Source: JBDSLU01 sp039916225 (GTDB lineage: Bacteria > Acidobacteriota > Vicinamibacteria > Vicinamibacterales > Vicinamibacteraceae). Taken from it: a DNA stretch of 14,351 nt. Numbering within the stretch: the first letter of the stretch is position 1; every line of letters begins with the position of its first letter. A program made the position numbers and the translations under genes. Under the pieces are notes generated by a model, which saw nothing but the letters and a program-made list of their open reading frames with translations, ran no database searches and had not been told where the DNA came from. Below are positions 6,467 through 13,216 of the stretch, one piece after another. Location: the NCBI GenBank assembly GCA_039916225.1, contig JBDSLU010000085.1, positions 1 through 14,351 on the forward strand, read 5' to 3'.

Positions 6467-8139
6467 GCTTCCTCCTGCGACAGCCAGGCGCGGATCAGGC
6501 GGGCCGCGTTCTCGGGCTCGGTCTCGATGGCTTTGGCCACCCGCTTCTGGAGGATCGGCGTGCGGCGGTTGGAGATGTGGTCGGCGACCTTGGCGTCGAG
6601 CTCGGCTTCGATCTCCTGCTCGACTTCCTCGATGGTCCTGGGCAACTGGCGCGGCAGCGGCTGCGTCTCGGTCCGCGTCGACGGCGCCGGCGGCGGAGGC
6701 GGCGGCGCGTAGGAGAAGACGCCCTTGACGATGGGTCGCAGCACGAACAGGAGCGCGATCAGGCCGACGACGAGGACGATCGCCGGGCGGGCCCAGGTCA
6801 GGGCGCCACCGCCGACGCGGTCCATGAGCGTCGGCAGCTGGACGGGCTCCTCGATCGGCTCGTCGAACGACACGTTCTCGACGATCAGCTGATCGCCGCG
6901 GGTGGTGTCGAGGCCGACGGCGGCGGCGACGAGCTGCTGAATCTTCTGCATCTCGGCCTGCGGCCGCGGCGTCGAGCTCCGCGTCACCTTGCCTTCGGCA
7001 TCGGTCTTCGACTGCCGGGCGTTGTCGACGACGACCGCCACCGACAGGCGGGCGACGTCGCCCCGCGGCAGCAGACTGTGCGTGGTCTTCTTGCCGACCT
7101 CGTAGTTGACGGTCTCGGCCTGGCGGCCGGTATTGCCGGCTGTGAGCGATGCCGTCGGCGGGGGGGGCGGCGTCACCGGCGTGGCCGGCGGTGCCGGCTG
7201 GGCGGCGCCGGGCAGGTTGCCGCGGGCGCCGGCGAGGCCGCCCGCCGCGTTGGCCGCGGCGCCTTCGAGGGTGACCTGGCGGCTGCGGATGACGGTGGCC
7301 GGATCGTAGCTCTCGAGCGTCTCCTCCTGCGTCCGGGTGTTCAGGCGCAGGGTGACGTTGGCGCGGACGCGCTCGGCGCCGACGACGGGCTCGATCATCC
7401 GCACCACCTCGCTGGCGAGCTCGCGCTCCATCTTCCCCTGGCGTTCCATGACGGCGGCGCTGAGCGGCTCGTCGCTGTCGTCGCTGGGACGGGCCAGCGG
7501 CCGGCCCGTGCTGTCGATCAGCACGACGGCCTCGGGCCGCAGCCCTTCGACCGAGAAGGCGACCAGGTTGACGATGCCGGCGACGGTGCTGGCGGCGAGC
7601 GGGTGGTTGCGCTTCAGCGTCAGGATCACCGACGCCTTGGCCGGCTGTTCGCGCGACTCGAACAGCGACGACTTGGCCATCGCGATGTGGACGCGGGCAC
7701 TGCGCACGTCACTGATGGTCGCGATGGTGCGGGCGATCTCCCCTTCGAGGGCGCGACGGTAGTTGACCTGCTCGAGGAACTCGGTCTGGCCGAAGGCGGT
7801 GCGGTCGAACAGCTCGTAGCCGACGCGGCCCGAGGTCGGCATGCCGGCGCTGGAGAAGTGCAGGCGGAGCCGGTCGACTTCTTCCTTCGGGACTTCGATG
7901 TCACGGCCGCCGTTGGTGAGCTGGTACAGCACCTTCTCGGTCTTGAGGCCGGCCTCGACGCGCGACGCCTCCTCCGGATCCATGTCGGCGAAGAGCACGC
8001 GGTAGTCGGGGGCGTTCAGGTAGTACGACGCACCAACGACCAGCACCACGGCCGCGACGAACGCGAGCCCGAGCGTGATGAGCTGCCGCGGGTTCAGCGC
8101 GGCGGTCAGCTTGCGAACGCGAAGAACGAGATCCTGCAT
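6463..8139 (-). CDS. fliF: Flagellar MS-ring protein FliF
   Basis: The 558-residue product forms the MS ring in the inner membrane, the base on which rod, switch and export gate assemble. One membrane segment lies near each end: about 20-41 (ITLGLAFVAAVVLVVGASYY) and about 450-472. Between them are the ring-building motifs of the YscJ/FliF family (ALEGEIARTIATISDVRSARVH, about 130-151) and the FliF C-terminal periplasmic region. A Pro/Ala/Thr-rich linker at about 310-338 includes five prolines encoded over a run of eight C. The cytoplasmic tail has six prolines at 479-484 and a C-terminal FliG-binding helix region (about 525-556). No Shine-Dalgarno site precedes the ATG at 8139; a run of six C does. 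fliE ends 49 bp upstream. Confidence 0.97.
   Translation of the reverse strand: MQDLVLRVRKLTAALNPRQLITLGLAFVAAVVLVVGASYYLNAPDYRVLFADMDPEEASRVEAGLKTEKVLYQLTNGGRDIEVPKEEVDRLRLHFSSAGMPTSGRVGYELFDRTAFGQTEFLEQVNYRRALEGEIARTIATISDVRSARVHIAMAKSSLFESREQPAKASVILTLKRNHPLAASTVAGIVNLVAFSVEGLRPEAVVLIDSTGRPLARPSDDSDEPLSAAVMERQGKMERELASEVVRMIEPVVGAERVRANVTLRLNTRTQEETLESYDPATVIRSRQVTLEGAAANAAGGLAGARGNLPGAAQPAPPATPVTPPPPPTASLTAGNTGRQAETVNYEVGKKTTHSLLPRGDVARLSVAVVVDNARQSKTDAEGKVTRSSTPRPQAEMQKIQQLVAAAVGLDTTRGDQLIVENVSFDEPIEEPVQLPTLMDRVGGGALTWARPAIVLVVGLIALLFVLRPIVKGVFSYAPPPPPPAPSTRTETQPLPRQLPRTIEEVEQEIEAELDAKVADHISNRRTPILQKRVAKAIETEPENAARLIRAWLSQEEA
7160..7167. repeat. Homopolymer of eight G (C8 on the coding strand) within fliF
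   Basis: An uninterrupted G8 lies in the codons for the proline-rich linker of FliF (about residues 324-328). A one-base slip here would frameshift the gene after about 325 of 558 residues, removing the second membrane segment and the FliG-binding tail. Confidence 0.6.
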
Positions 8140-8188
8140 GGGGGGACGGAAACCGTGTCGGGGTCAGCAGTCGAAGGATGCCGGCAAC

Positions 8189-8488
8189 CTAGATCGGCAT
8201 CCGCATGATGTCGTTGTAGGCCTGCACCAGCTTGTTGCGAATCTGCACCGAGAACTGCAGGGTGAGATCGGCGCGCTGCAGGGCGATCATCGCGTCGTGC
8301 ACGTCGGTCGTGCCCGACAGCATGCCGCTGACGGCGGTGTTGGCCTGGCTCTCGGTCGACTCGACGGCTTGCACGACCTTGTCGAAGGCGCCCGCGAAGC
8401 CGGCGCCGCCCGCTGTTGGATTGGCGTCGCCGGTGGCGGTCTTGGGGAGGGCGGTCGGAATCCGGCCCTTGAGTGCGTCGATGGTCAT
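8189..8488 (-). CDS. fliE: Flagellar hook-basal body protein FliE
   Basis: The 99-residue product is FliE, the small protein joining the MS ring to the proximal rod and the first rod component exported. The N-terminal 30 residues are Ala/Gly/Pro/Thr-rich and poorly conserved. The C-terminal two thirds carry the family pattern: FDKVVQAVESTESQANTAV (about 35-53), VHDAMIALQRADLTLQF (about 62-78) and the terminal RNKLVQAYNDIMRMPI. Length is typical (about 100). The ATG at 8488 lies 6 bp after the flgC stop, with GAGGG upstream inside the end of flgC. The position between flgC and fliF is the classic one. Confidence 0.95.
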   Translation of the reverse strand: MTIDALKGRIPTALPKTATGDANPTAGGAGFAGAFDKVVQAVESTESQANTAVSGMLSGTTDVHDAMIALQRADLTLQFSVQIRNKLVQAYNDIMRMPI

Positions 8489-8494
8489 GTGTGC

Positions 8495-8926
8495 TTACCC
8501 TCGCCCGATCTCGAGCGCCCGCTGCACGAGATCGCGAATGAGCCCGATGGCCGCAAGGTTTGCCTGATAGGCGCGGGACGCACCGAGCATGTCGACCATC
8601 TCTTCGGCGGGGTCGACGTTGGGCAGCGACACGTAGCCGTCCTTGTCCGCATCGGGGTGCGACGGCTCGTAGCGGCGCCGCGCCGGTGACTGATCCTCGA
8701 CCACGGCCGTGACTTCCACGCCCACCGCAGTGGCGCGGCCGAGCGTGTCGTCGAAGTCCTGCACCGTGGTCGTCTGCAGGACGACATCGCGGCGCTTGTA
8801 GGGCTGGCCGTCCGGGCCGCGCGTCGACTCGGCGTTGGCCAGGTTCGACACCGCGACTTCGATCCGCATCCGTTCGGCCGTGAGCGCGCTGGCGCTCGCC
8901 CGGACCGCCGATCCAAGGGTGGACAT
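8495..8926 (-). CDS. flgC: Proximal rod protein FlgC
   Basis: The 143-residue product is the rod subunit FlgC. The N-terminal rod motif reads MRIEVAVSNLANAESTRGPDG (about 20-40), where SNLANAEST is the FlgC form of the rod consensus. The C-terminal motif is MVDMLGASRAYQANLAAI (about 110-127). The central part includes YKRRDVVLQ, as in other FlgC proteins. Length matches the family (about 135-145). The ATG at 8926 is only 2 bp from the flgB stop, so the two are translated together. The protein crosses the inner membrane through the type III gate and polymerises in the periplasm. Confidence 0.96.
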   Translation of the reverse strand: MSTLGSAVRASASALTAERMRIEVAVSNLANAESTRGPDGQPYKRRDVVLQTTTVQDFDDTLGRATAVGVEVTAVVEDQSPARRRYEPSHPDADKDGYVSLPNVDPAEEMVDMLGASRAYQANLAAIGLIRDLVQRALEIGRG

Positions 8927-8928
8927 GG

Positions 8929-9321
8929 TTACCGGGCCTCGTTGATGGCGTAGCGCACCAGCCGGAACTTCGCTGAGAGCGCGGTCTGGGCGCGGGAGAA
9001 CTCGCCCGCCGCCTGGGTCATCGACAGCAGCTCGCGGTCGATCTGGACGTTGTTGCCGTCAGCTCGGGACGCGAGGCCTTCGGTGGCGTGGCTGGCCGGC
9101 CCGGAGGGCTCGACGCCGGCCAGGTGCCGGGGGTCGGTGAGACGCAGGCTGTCGCCGAGCTTGCCGTCGAGCGTCTGCTCGAAGTCGGCTTCCTGGGCAC
9201 GGTAGCCCGGGGTGTTGACGTTGGCCAGATTGCTGGCCGCCACCGCCTGCCGCGCCGCCGCCAGCGTCATCTGGTGCCGCAGTGCGCCCATGACCCCGCT
9301 GTCGCTCGTAATCTCGCTCAT
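8929..9321 (-). CDS. flgB: Proximal rod protein FlgB
   Basis: The 130-residue product is FlgB, a proximal rod subunit. It shows the rod motif AASNLANVNTPGYRAQEADF (about 28-47), where NTPGY is diagnostic, and a C-terminal helix with FRLVRYAINEAR. The start is placed at the ATG at 9321, preceded by AGGGGG about 9 nt upstream; an in-frame TTG 18 bp earlier (9339) would lie across that site and is rejected. Length equals the family norm. It is the first gene of the flagellar block. The sigma-54 promoter at 9394-9407 lies about 75 bp upstream, giving a leader of about 60 nt. Confidence 0.95.
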   Translation of the reverse strand: MSEITSDSGVMGALRHQMTLAAARQAVAASNLANVNTPGYRAQEADFEQTLDGKLGDSLRLTDPRHLAGVEPSGPASHATEGLASRADGNNVQIDRELLSMTQAAGEFSRAQTALSAKFRLVRYAINEAR

Positions 9322-9393
9322 CGGACCGGTCCCCCTCAAGGTTCCCGGGCCGCCGCCGATTGCTTCTGGGTAGGCGGCCCGCCGACCTCTGTG

Positions 9394-9407
9394 GCAAGAC
9401 CGGTGCC
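9394..9407 (-). promoter_or_regulatory. Sigma-54 promoter for the flgB flagellar operon
   Basis: The minus strand reads GGCAC-CGGTC-TTGC. It has the invariant GG (-24) and GC (-12) with exactly 10 nt between them, and matches the fuller GGCAC-N5-TTGC core. Transcription would begin near 9383, about 60 nt before the flgB ATG. A sigma-54 activator gene with an intact GAFTGA loop sits about 1 kb away, which supports the call. No enhancer site could be fixed in the 130 bp upstream. Confidence 0.8.
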
Positions 9408-9537
9408 GCCCGTGAATCCCCGAGAAAAACCACCGATCGTCGCGTCCGACGGAGGCTCTTTCGACCGGCGGTGACGTCCCGCCGACACAAGGTCCGACTC
9501 AACCGCGCACGAGCTGGCACACGAAGGCGCTCACCCC

Positions 9538-9551
9538 GTCGGCCGGCCGAC
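9538..9551. repeat. Perfect 14-bp palindrome just after the receiver-protein gene
   Basis: GTCGGCCGGCCGAC lies 5 bp after the stop codon of the receiver gene, in the gap before the flgB promoter. It could form a short GC hairpin that ends or weakens read-through into flgB, or be a protein-binding site. There is no T-run after it, so a classical intrinsic terminator is not supported. Confidence 0.4.
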
Positions 9552-9556
9552 CGTCT

Positions 9557-10114
9557 TCAACGGAAGCGGTCGCGGGGATCGCCGCTGTCGCGCAGCAGCG
9601 TTTCAATCCGGCCCAGGCGGTTCTCGATCGCCTCGAGGCGGCCGAGGATGGGCGTGCGGGCGTCGACCCCTTCCCGCTGGCTGACCTGACGGGACAACCG
9701 TCGATTCTCGGCCTCGAGGGCCACGCGGTCGCGAATCCGCTGCAGGACGACGTCGATCTGGCCGAGCGAGAACGGCTTGGTCAGGTAGTCGTAGGCCCCG
9801 AGCCGTACCGCCTGGATCGCCGAATCGAGCGAGGCGTAGCCGGTGACGATGACGACGTAGGCCGAGGGATTGGCCTGCTTGACGGTGCGCAGGACGCCCA
9901 GCCCGTCGACGCCCGGCAGCTGCAGATCGGTCAGGACCAGGCCGTAGCGGGACGGCTCCTTGAGGAGCGCGGCCTGCGCGGCGCGGCCGTCCGCCGCCGA
10001 CGAGACATCGAACTGCTTGGTCCGGAAATATTCGACCAGCAGCTCGCGGATGTCCGCTTCGTCGTCGACGACCAGCACACCCAGTGACGCCAGGGCGTCA
10101 GCCTGTCCGCTCAT
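9557..10114 (-). CDS. Receiver-only response regulator with C-terminal coiled coil
   Basis: The 185-residue product is a two-component receiver domain without a DNA-binding or enzymatic output. The domain spans about 11-130, with acidic pair Asp17-Asp18, phospho-acceptor Asp63 (LVLTDLQLPGVDG), Thr91 and Lys113 (YLTKPF). This is the NtrC-like receiver style. After residue 130 a charged helix (LEAENRRLSRQVSQREG, then LGRLEAIENRLGRIETLL) predicts a coiled coil, and the protein ends soon after. The ATG at 10114 has GGAGGT just upstream. The gene lies between flgB and the sigma-54 activator, read in the flagellar direction and divergent from the activator. It may act by protein contact, as a phosphate sink or dimerising partner in the flagellar regulatory relay; its target is unknown. 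Confidence 0.88.
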   Translation of the reverse strand: MSGQADALASLGVLVVDDEADIRELLVEYFRTKQFDVSSAADGRAAQAALLKEPSRYGLVLTDLQLPGVDGLGVLRTVKQANPSAYVVIVTGYASLDSAIQAVRLGAYDYLTKPFSLGQIDVVLQRIRDRVALEAENRRLSRQVSQREGVDARTPILGRLEAIENRLGRIETLLRDSGDPRDRFR

Positions 10115-10169
10115 ACCACCTCCACAGGTGTCGGAAAATCGGCTAAACTCTGAATGTTTGCGTGATTGC

Positions 10170-10199
10170 TTGACATTTCGCGTTTGGGACGTCGATAGT
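10170..10199 (+). promoter_or_regulatory. Candidate sigma-70-type promoter for the NtrC-family regulator
   Basis: A perfect TTGACA (10170-10175) is followed after 18 bp by GATAGT (10194-10199), four of six matches to TATAAT. It faces the activator gene and would give a leader of about 140 nt. It sits in the 230-bp divergent gap. The gap is less GC-rich than its surroundings, as promoter regions often are. Confidence 0.4.
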
Positions 10200-10344
10200 A
10201 TTCGTCAACTTTTCGTCGCTCCCTCGGCGCTCGCGGACCGGAGCCACCGCCCATCATGTCAGGAAGCCGCCGTACTTGGCATTCTGAGAGAAGTCGGCTC
10301 CGGGCTGGGGGTTGGTTACGTGCGCAGAGACAGATCAGCATCCC

Positions 10345-11751
10345 ATGTCCAGCCCCACCCAGCCCACCGTTCTCGTCGTCGATGACGAAGCCGACCTGCG
10401 GCAACTCATCGCCGAATCGCTGAGCGCCGACGGTTTCGAGGTCGCCCAGTCGCCCGACGCCGCCGACGCCGTCGAGCGCCTCAAGACCTTCGCCTACGAC
10501 GCCCTCGTCGTCGACCTCCGCCTCCCGGATGCCGACGGCATGGAGGTCCTCGACGCGGCGCTGGCACGCTACCCCGACATCCTTGCCGTCATGGTCACCG
10601 GTTTCGGCGGCGTCACCGAGGCCGTCTCGGCGATGAAGCGCGGGGCGGCCGATTTTCTCATCAAGCCGTTCCAGATTTCCCAGCTCTCGCGCGTCCTGAA
10701 GACGGGCATGGAACAGCGGCGCCTCCGCGTGGAGAACGCCGAACTCCGCGCCCAGTTGCGCGACCGCTACCGCTTCGATTCGATCGTCGGCCAGAGCGGG
10801 ACGATGCAGCACATGTTCCAGACACTGGAACTGGTCGCGCCGATGAACAGCACCGTGCTGATCCATGGCGAAACCGGCACCGGCAAGGAACTGATCGCCC
10901 GCACCATCCATCACAACAGCCCGCGCGCCGATCAGCGCTTCGTCGCCTTCAACTCGGCGGCGATCCCGGAGCCGCTGGCCGAAGCCGAACTGTTCGGCCA
11001 CGCCAAAGGCGCCTTCACCGGCGCCGTCGCCGCCCGCGTCGGCCGCTTCGAGCTGGCCCACCGCGGCACGCTCTTCATCGACGAAGTCGGCCTGATGTCG
11101 CTGGCGCTGCAGTCGAAGCTGCTCCGCGCCCTGCAGGAGCGCGAGATCGAGCGGGTCGGCGAGTCGCGCCCGATCAAGTTCGACGCCCGCGTCGTTGCCG
11201 CGACCAACTCCGATCTTCGCAAGCTGGTCAAGGAAGGGCTCTTCCGCGAGGATCTCTACTACCGGCTGAACGTCATCCCGATCACCTTGCCGCCGCTGCG
11301 AGACCGCCGCGAGGACATTCCGCTCCTCGCCCGCCATTTCGTGCAGAAGTCCTGCCGCAGCAACGGGCTGCCGCAGAAGTCGCTGAATCAGGACGCGGTC
11401 CGCGTGCTGATGAACTACTCGTGGCCGGGCAACATCCGACAGCTCGAGAACGCCGTCGAGCATGCGGTCGCGATGACCGGGCAGGAGAAGGAAATCCCCG
11501 CGCGCTCGCTGCCCGAGGACATCCTGCAGCCGGCATCGTCGCTGCTGCTGCCGACGGTGGCGATCCCCGATGAGGGCATCAACTTCACCTCGGTGGTGTC
11601 ACAGCTGGAACGCGAGCTGATCGTCCGCTGCCTCGAGAAGACCGGCGGCAACAAGCGGCAGGCCGCCCGTCTTCTCCAGCTGAGCCGCACGACGCTGATC
11701 GACAAGCTGCATCGACTGAACCTCGGCGACGAGTTCCCTGCCGCGAGCTGA
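10345..11751 (+). CDS. NtrC-family sigma-54-dependent response regulator (FleR/FlrC/FlgR-like)
   Basis: The 468-residue product has the full NtrC layout. The receiver (about 8-120) has Asp13-Asp14, phospho-acceptor Asp57, Thr85 and Lys107. A helical linker leads to the AAA+ domain (about 145-370), with Walker A GETGTGKE (175-182), the sigma-54 contact loop GAFTGA (222-227) and Walker B TLFIDEV (242-248). The Fis-type helix-turn-helix is near the C-terminus (NKRQAARLLQLSRTTLIDKL). It should use ATP to open promoters held by sigma-54 polymerase. The flgB promoter, with its sigma-54 elements, is the obvious candidate target; this is inferred from proximity and from FleR, FlrC, FlbD and FlgR elsewhere. 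The ATG at 10345 is chosen because it starts just before the receiver; in-frame upstream codons add 11 unconserved residues. The Shine-Dalgarno site is weak. Confidence 0.94.
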   Translation: MSSPTQPTVLVVDDEADLRQLIAESLSADGFEVAQSPDAADAVERLKTFAYDALVVDLRLPDADGMEVLDAALARYPDILAVMVTGFGGVTEAVSAMKRGAADFLIKPFQISQLSRVLKTGMEQRRLRVENAELRAQLRDRYRFDSIVGQSGTMQHMFQTLELVAPMNSTVLIHGETGTGKELIARTIHHNSPRADQRFVAFNSAAIPEPLAEAELFGHAKGAFTGAVAARVGRFELAHRGTLFIDEVGLMSLALQSKLLRALQEREIERVGESRPIKFDARVVAATNSDLRKLVKEGLFREDLYYRLNVIPITLPPLRDRREDIPLLARHFVQKSCRSNGLPQKSLNQDAVRVLMNYSWPGNIRQLENAVEHAVAMTGQEKEIPARSLPEDILQPASSLLLPTVAIPDEGINFTSVVSQLERELIVRCLEKTGGNKRQAARLLQLSRTTLIDKLHRLNLGDEFPAAS

Positions 11752-11770
11752 TTCGCGCGGCCGCGAAAGA

Positions 11771-11874
11771 CCAACAGCCAACAGCCACAGCCAACAGCCA
11801 ACAACCAAAGACCAACGACCAACAACCAAGAACCAACGACCAACAACCAACGACCAAGGACCAACGACCACCGA
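11771..11874. repeat. Heptad array A (consensus CCAACRA, about 15 units)
   Basis: Fifteen consecutive 7-bp units (one of 6 bp), almost all beginning CCAA and varying mainly at positions 5 and 6, start 19 bp after the stop of the sigma-54 activator gene. The region has low G content on the plus strand, unlike its surroundings. Every minus-strand frame yields Trp/Leu/Val/Gly-rich peptides, a sign of repeat and not of coding. Its partner is array B. Confidence 0.85.
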
Positions 11875-11875
11875 G

Positions 11876-11959
11876 GTTGGAAGTTGGAGATTGGAAGTTG
11901 GAGATTGGCGTCGGAGATTGGCGTCTGGAGATTGGCGGTGGAGATTGCGCGGGGATTGG
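11876..11959. repeat. Heptad array B (consensus RTTGGAR, about 12 units), facing array A
   Basis: About twelve 7-bp units, with some of 6 bp and one of 11, carry TTGG or a close variant once per unit, starting 1 bp after array A. TTGG is the complement of CCAA, so the two arrays are inverted with the same period and can pair at 4-5 of every 7 positions around a short apex (CCAAC at 11861-11865, GTTGG at 11876-11880). Units decay toward the kinase gene. The array ends 16 bp before the stop of the histidine kinase. Confidence 0.85.
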
Positions 11960-11975
11960 ACGGCGTCTCGTCTGA

Positions 11976-12713
11976 CTAGATCACCGAGTCGGGCCAGCTG
12001 ACCGTTACGACCGCCGGGGTCCCTGACACCGTCAGCGTGCCGCCGTCGCCTTCGACCAGGCGCTTGGCCACGGCCAGGCCGAGCCCCGGGGTACCGTTCG
12101 GCTTGTTGGTCAGGAAGGGCTCCCCCACCCGCGCCGCGATCGCCGCGTCGAACCCAGCCCCGGAGTCGATGAACTCGACGTGCGACGCACCGCCGTGGCG
12201 CCACGAGCGGATGCGGAGGGTACGCACGTCCTGCTTGGCGACCGACTCTTCCGCGTTGATGACCAGGTTCACGAGGACCTGCACCACAAACTGGCTGTCG
12301 GCTTTGACCACCAGCGACTCATCAGGCGGCGCGTCGATGGTCACCACGACGCGGCCGCGGGTCAGGTAGTACCGGCGCAGCGACACGGCGCGCTCGACCG
12401 CGGCCTTCAGCTCGACCTTGGGGCTGACGCCGTCACGGCGCGCGAAGGCGACCAGCTCGCGCAGGTGTCCCGCTGCCTTGGTCGCCTGCACGGCGATCTT
12501 CTGCACCTTGTCCGAAACCTCGGGGGGCAGCTGGCCGCGCAGGCCGAGGATCTCCACCATGCCGGCGATGACCTGGAGCGAGTTATTGACCTCGTGCGCA
12601 ACCGAGGGCAGGACCATGCCGGTCGTGGTCATGCGGTTGATGTAGGCCATATCGGCCGTGGAGAACGCCCGGTCCGTCGTAGCGGGCGCCGCCGGCTCGG
12701 TTGGGTCGGTCAT
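11976..12713 (-). CDS. Soluble sensor histidine kinase, probable partner of the NtrC-family regulator
   Basis: The 245-residue product is a minimal histidine kinase: a phosphorylation/dimerisation domain and an ATPase domain, without membrane segment or recognisable sensor domain. His40 lies in LPSVAHEVNNSLQVI, the N-box is QVLVNLVINAEES (Asn149, Asn153), the G1 box is DSGAGFD (183-189) and the G2 box is TPGLGLAVAKRLV (208-220). The short N-terminus (1-25) is Pro/Ala/Thr-rich. It resembles the cytoplasmic flagellar kinases FlgS and FleS/FlrB, which phosphorylate the sigma-54 activator. Convergence with that gene and the shared neighbourhood suggest pairing, but this is inference. The ATG at 12713 has no clear ribosome site. 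It is divergent from cheY across 119 bp, in which no clear promoter was recognised. Confidence 0.92.
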   Translation of the reverse strand: MTDPTEPAAPATTDRAFSTADMAYINRMTTTGMVLPSVAHEVNNSLQVIAGMVEILGLRGQLPPEVSDKVQKIAVQATKAAGHLRELVAFARRDGVSPKVELKAAVERAVSLRRYYLTRGRVVVTIDAPPDESLVVKADSQFVVQVLVNLVINAEESVAKQDVRTLRIRSWRHGGASHVEFIDSGAGFDAAIAARVGEPFLTNKPNGTPGLGLAVAKRLVEGDGGTLTVSGTPAVVTVSWPDSVI

Positions 12714-12832
12714 GACAATAAATGGAACGTGGACTCAAGCCGATCGGGCGACCCGCCGATTACACCACCGGAGCATCGCGCGGCCCGGAACCGGCCGTAA
12801 ACAGTTGATTCTACACTTAGGACGGGACCGGA

Positions 12833-13201
12833 ATGCGTTTCCTCATTGTCGATGATTCGTCCACGATGCGTCGCATCATCATCAACACCCTCACCAAGCT
12901 CGGCTACGAGTCGTTCCTCGAAGCCGGAAATGGACGCGAAGGCCTCGACCGGCTCGGCGCGGGCCAGGTCGACCTCGTCATCACCGACTGGAACATGCCC
13001 GAGATGAACGGCATCGACTTCGTCCGCAACCTGCGCTCGACGCCGCAAGGCAAGTCGGTCCCGGTGCTGATGGTGACCACCAACGCGGCCAACGCCGACG
13101 TCGCCGAAGCCCTCAAGGCTGGTGTCAACAACTACGTCGTGAAGCCCTTCACCGCCGAGACGTTGAAGGAAAAGATCAACGCCGTTGCGTCGCACGCCTG
13201 A
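12833..13201 (+). CDS. cheY: Chemotaxis response regulator CheY
   Basis: The 122-residue product is a single receiver domain with Asp7-Asp8, phospho-acceptor Asp52 (ITDWNMPEMNG), Thr82-Thr83 and Lys104 (YVVKPF). The WNMP after the acceptor Asp and the length are typical of CheY. Phosphorylated by CheA, CheY binds the FliM/FliN switch and changes motor rotation. The ATG at 12833 has a GGACGGGA-type purine stretch upstream. It leads an operon with cheX 15 bp downstream, which strengthens the chemotaxis assignment over a generic receiver. CheA is not in the window. Confidence 0.93.
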   Translation: MRFLIVDDSSTMRRIIINTLTKLGYESFLEAGNGREGLDRLGAGQVDLVITDWNMPEMNGIDFVRNLRSTPQGKSVPVLMVTTNAANADVAEALKAGVNNYVVKPFTAETLKEKINAVASHA

Positions 13202-13216
13202 CGGCGCAAGGGATCT

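Noticed and set aside
10135..10143. GCCGATTTT upstream of the receiver gene as a sigma-28 -10 element
   Set aside because: No TAAA-like -35 element lies at the required distance; the nearest CAAA is 13 nt away instead of about 15.
10275..10300. TTGGCATTCTGAGAGA upstream of the activator as a second sigma-54 promoter
   Set aside because: The GG is followed after 10 nt by GA and not GC, and the TTGC element is missing.
10111..11463. A 450-codon minus-strand frame opposite the sigma-54 activator
   Set aside because: It is an Asp/Arg/Gly/Val-rich mirror of a gene whose receiver, AAA+ and Fis motifs are unmistakable. Long antisense frames are expected at this GC content.
11415..11864. Minus-strand frames with Trp-Leu-Leu-Val-Val-Gly repeats over the heptad array
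   Set aside because: The peptide periodicity follows directly from the 7-bp DNA repeat, and the frames also run into the antisense of the activator gene.
11771..11959. The heptad arrays as a CRISPR array
   Set aside because: The units are 7 bp with no spacers between them, and there is no cas gene in the window.
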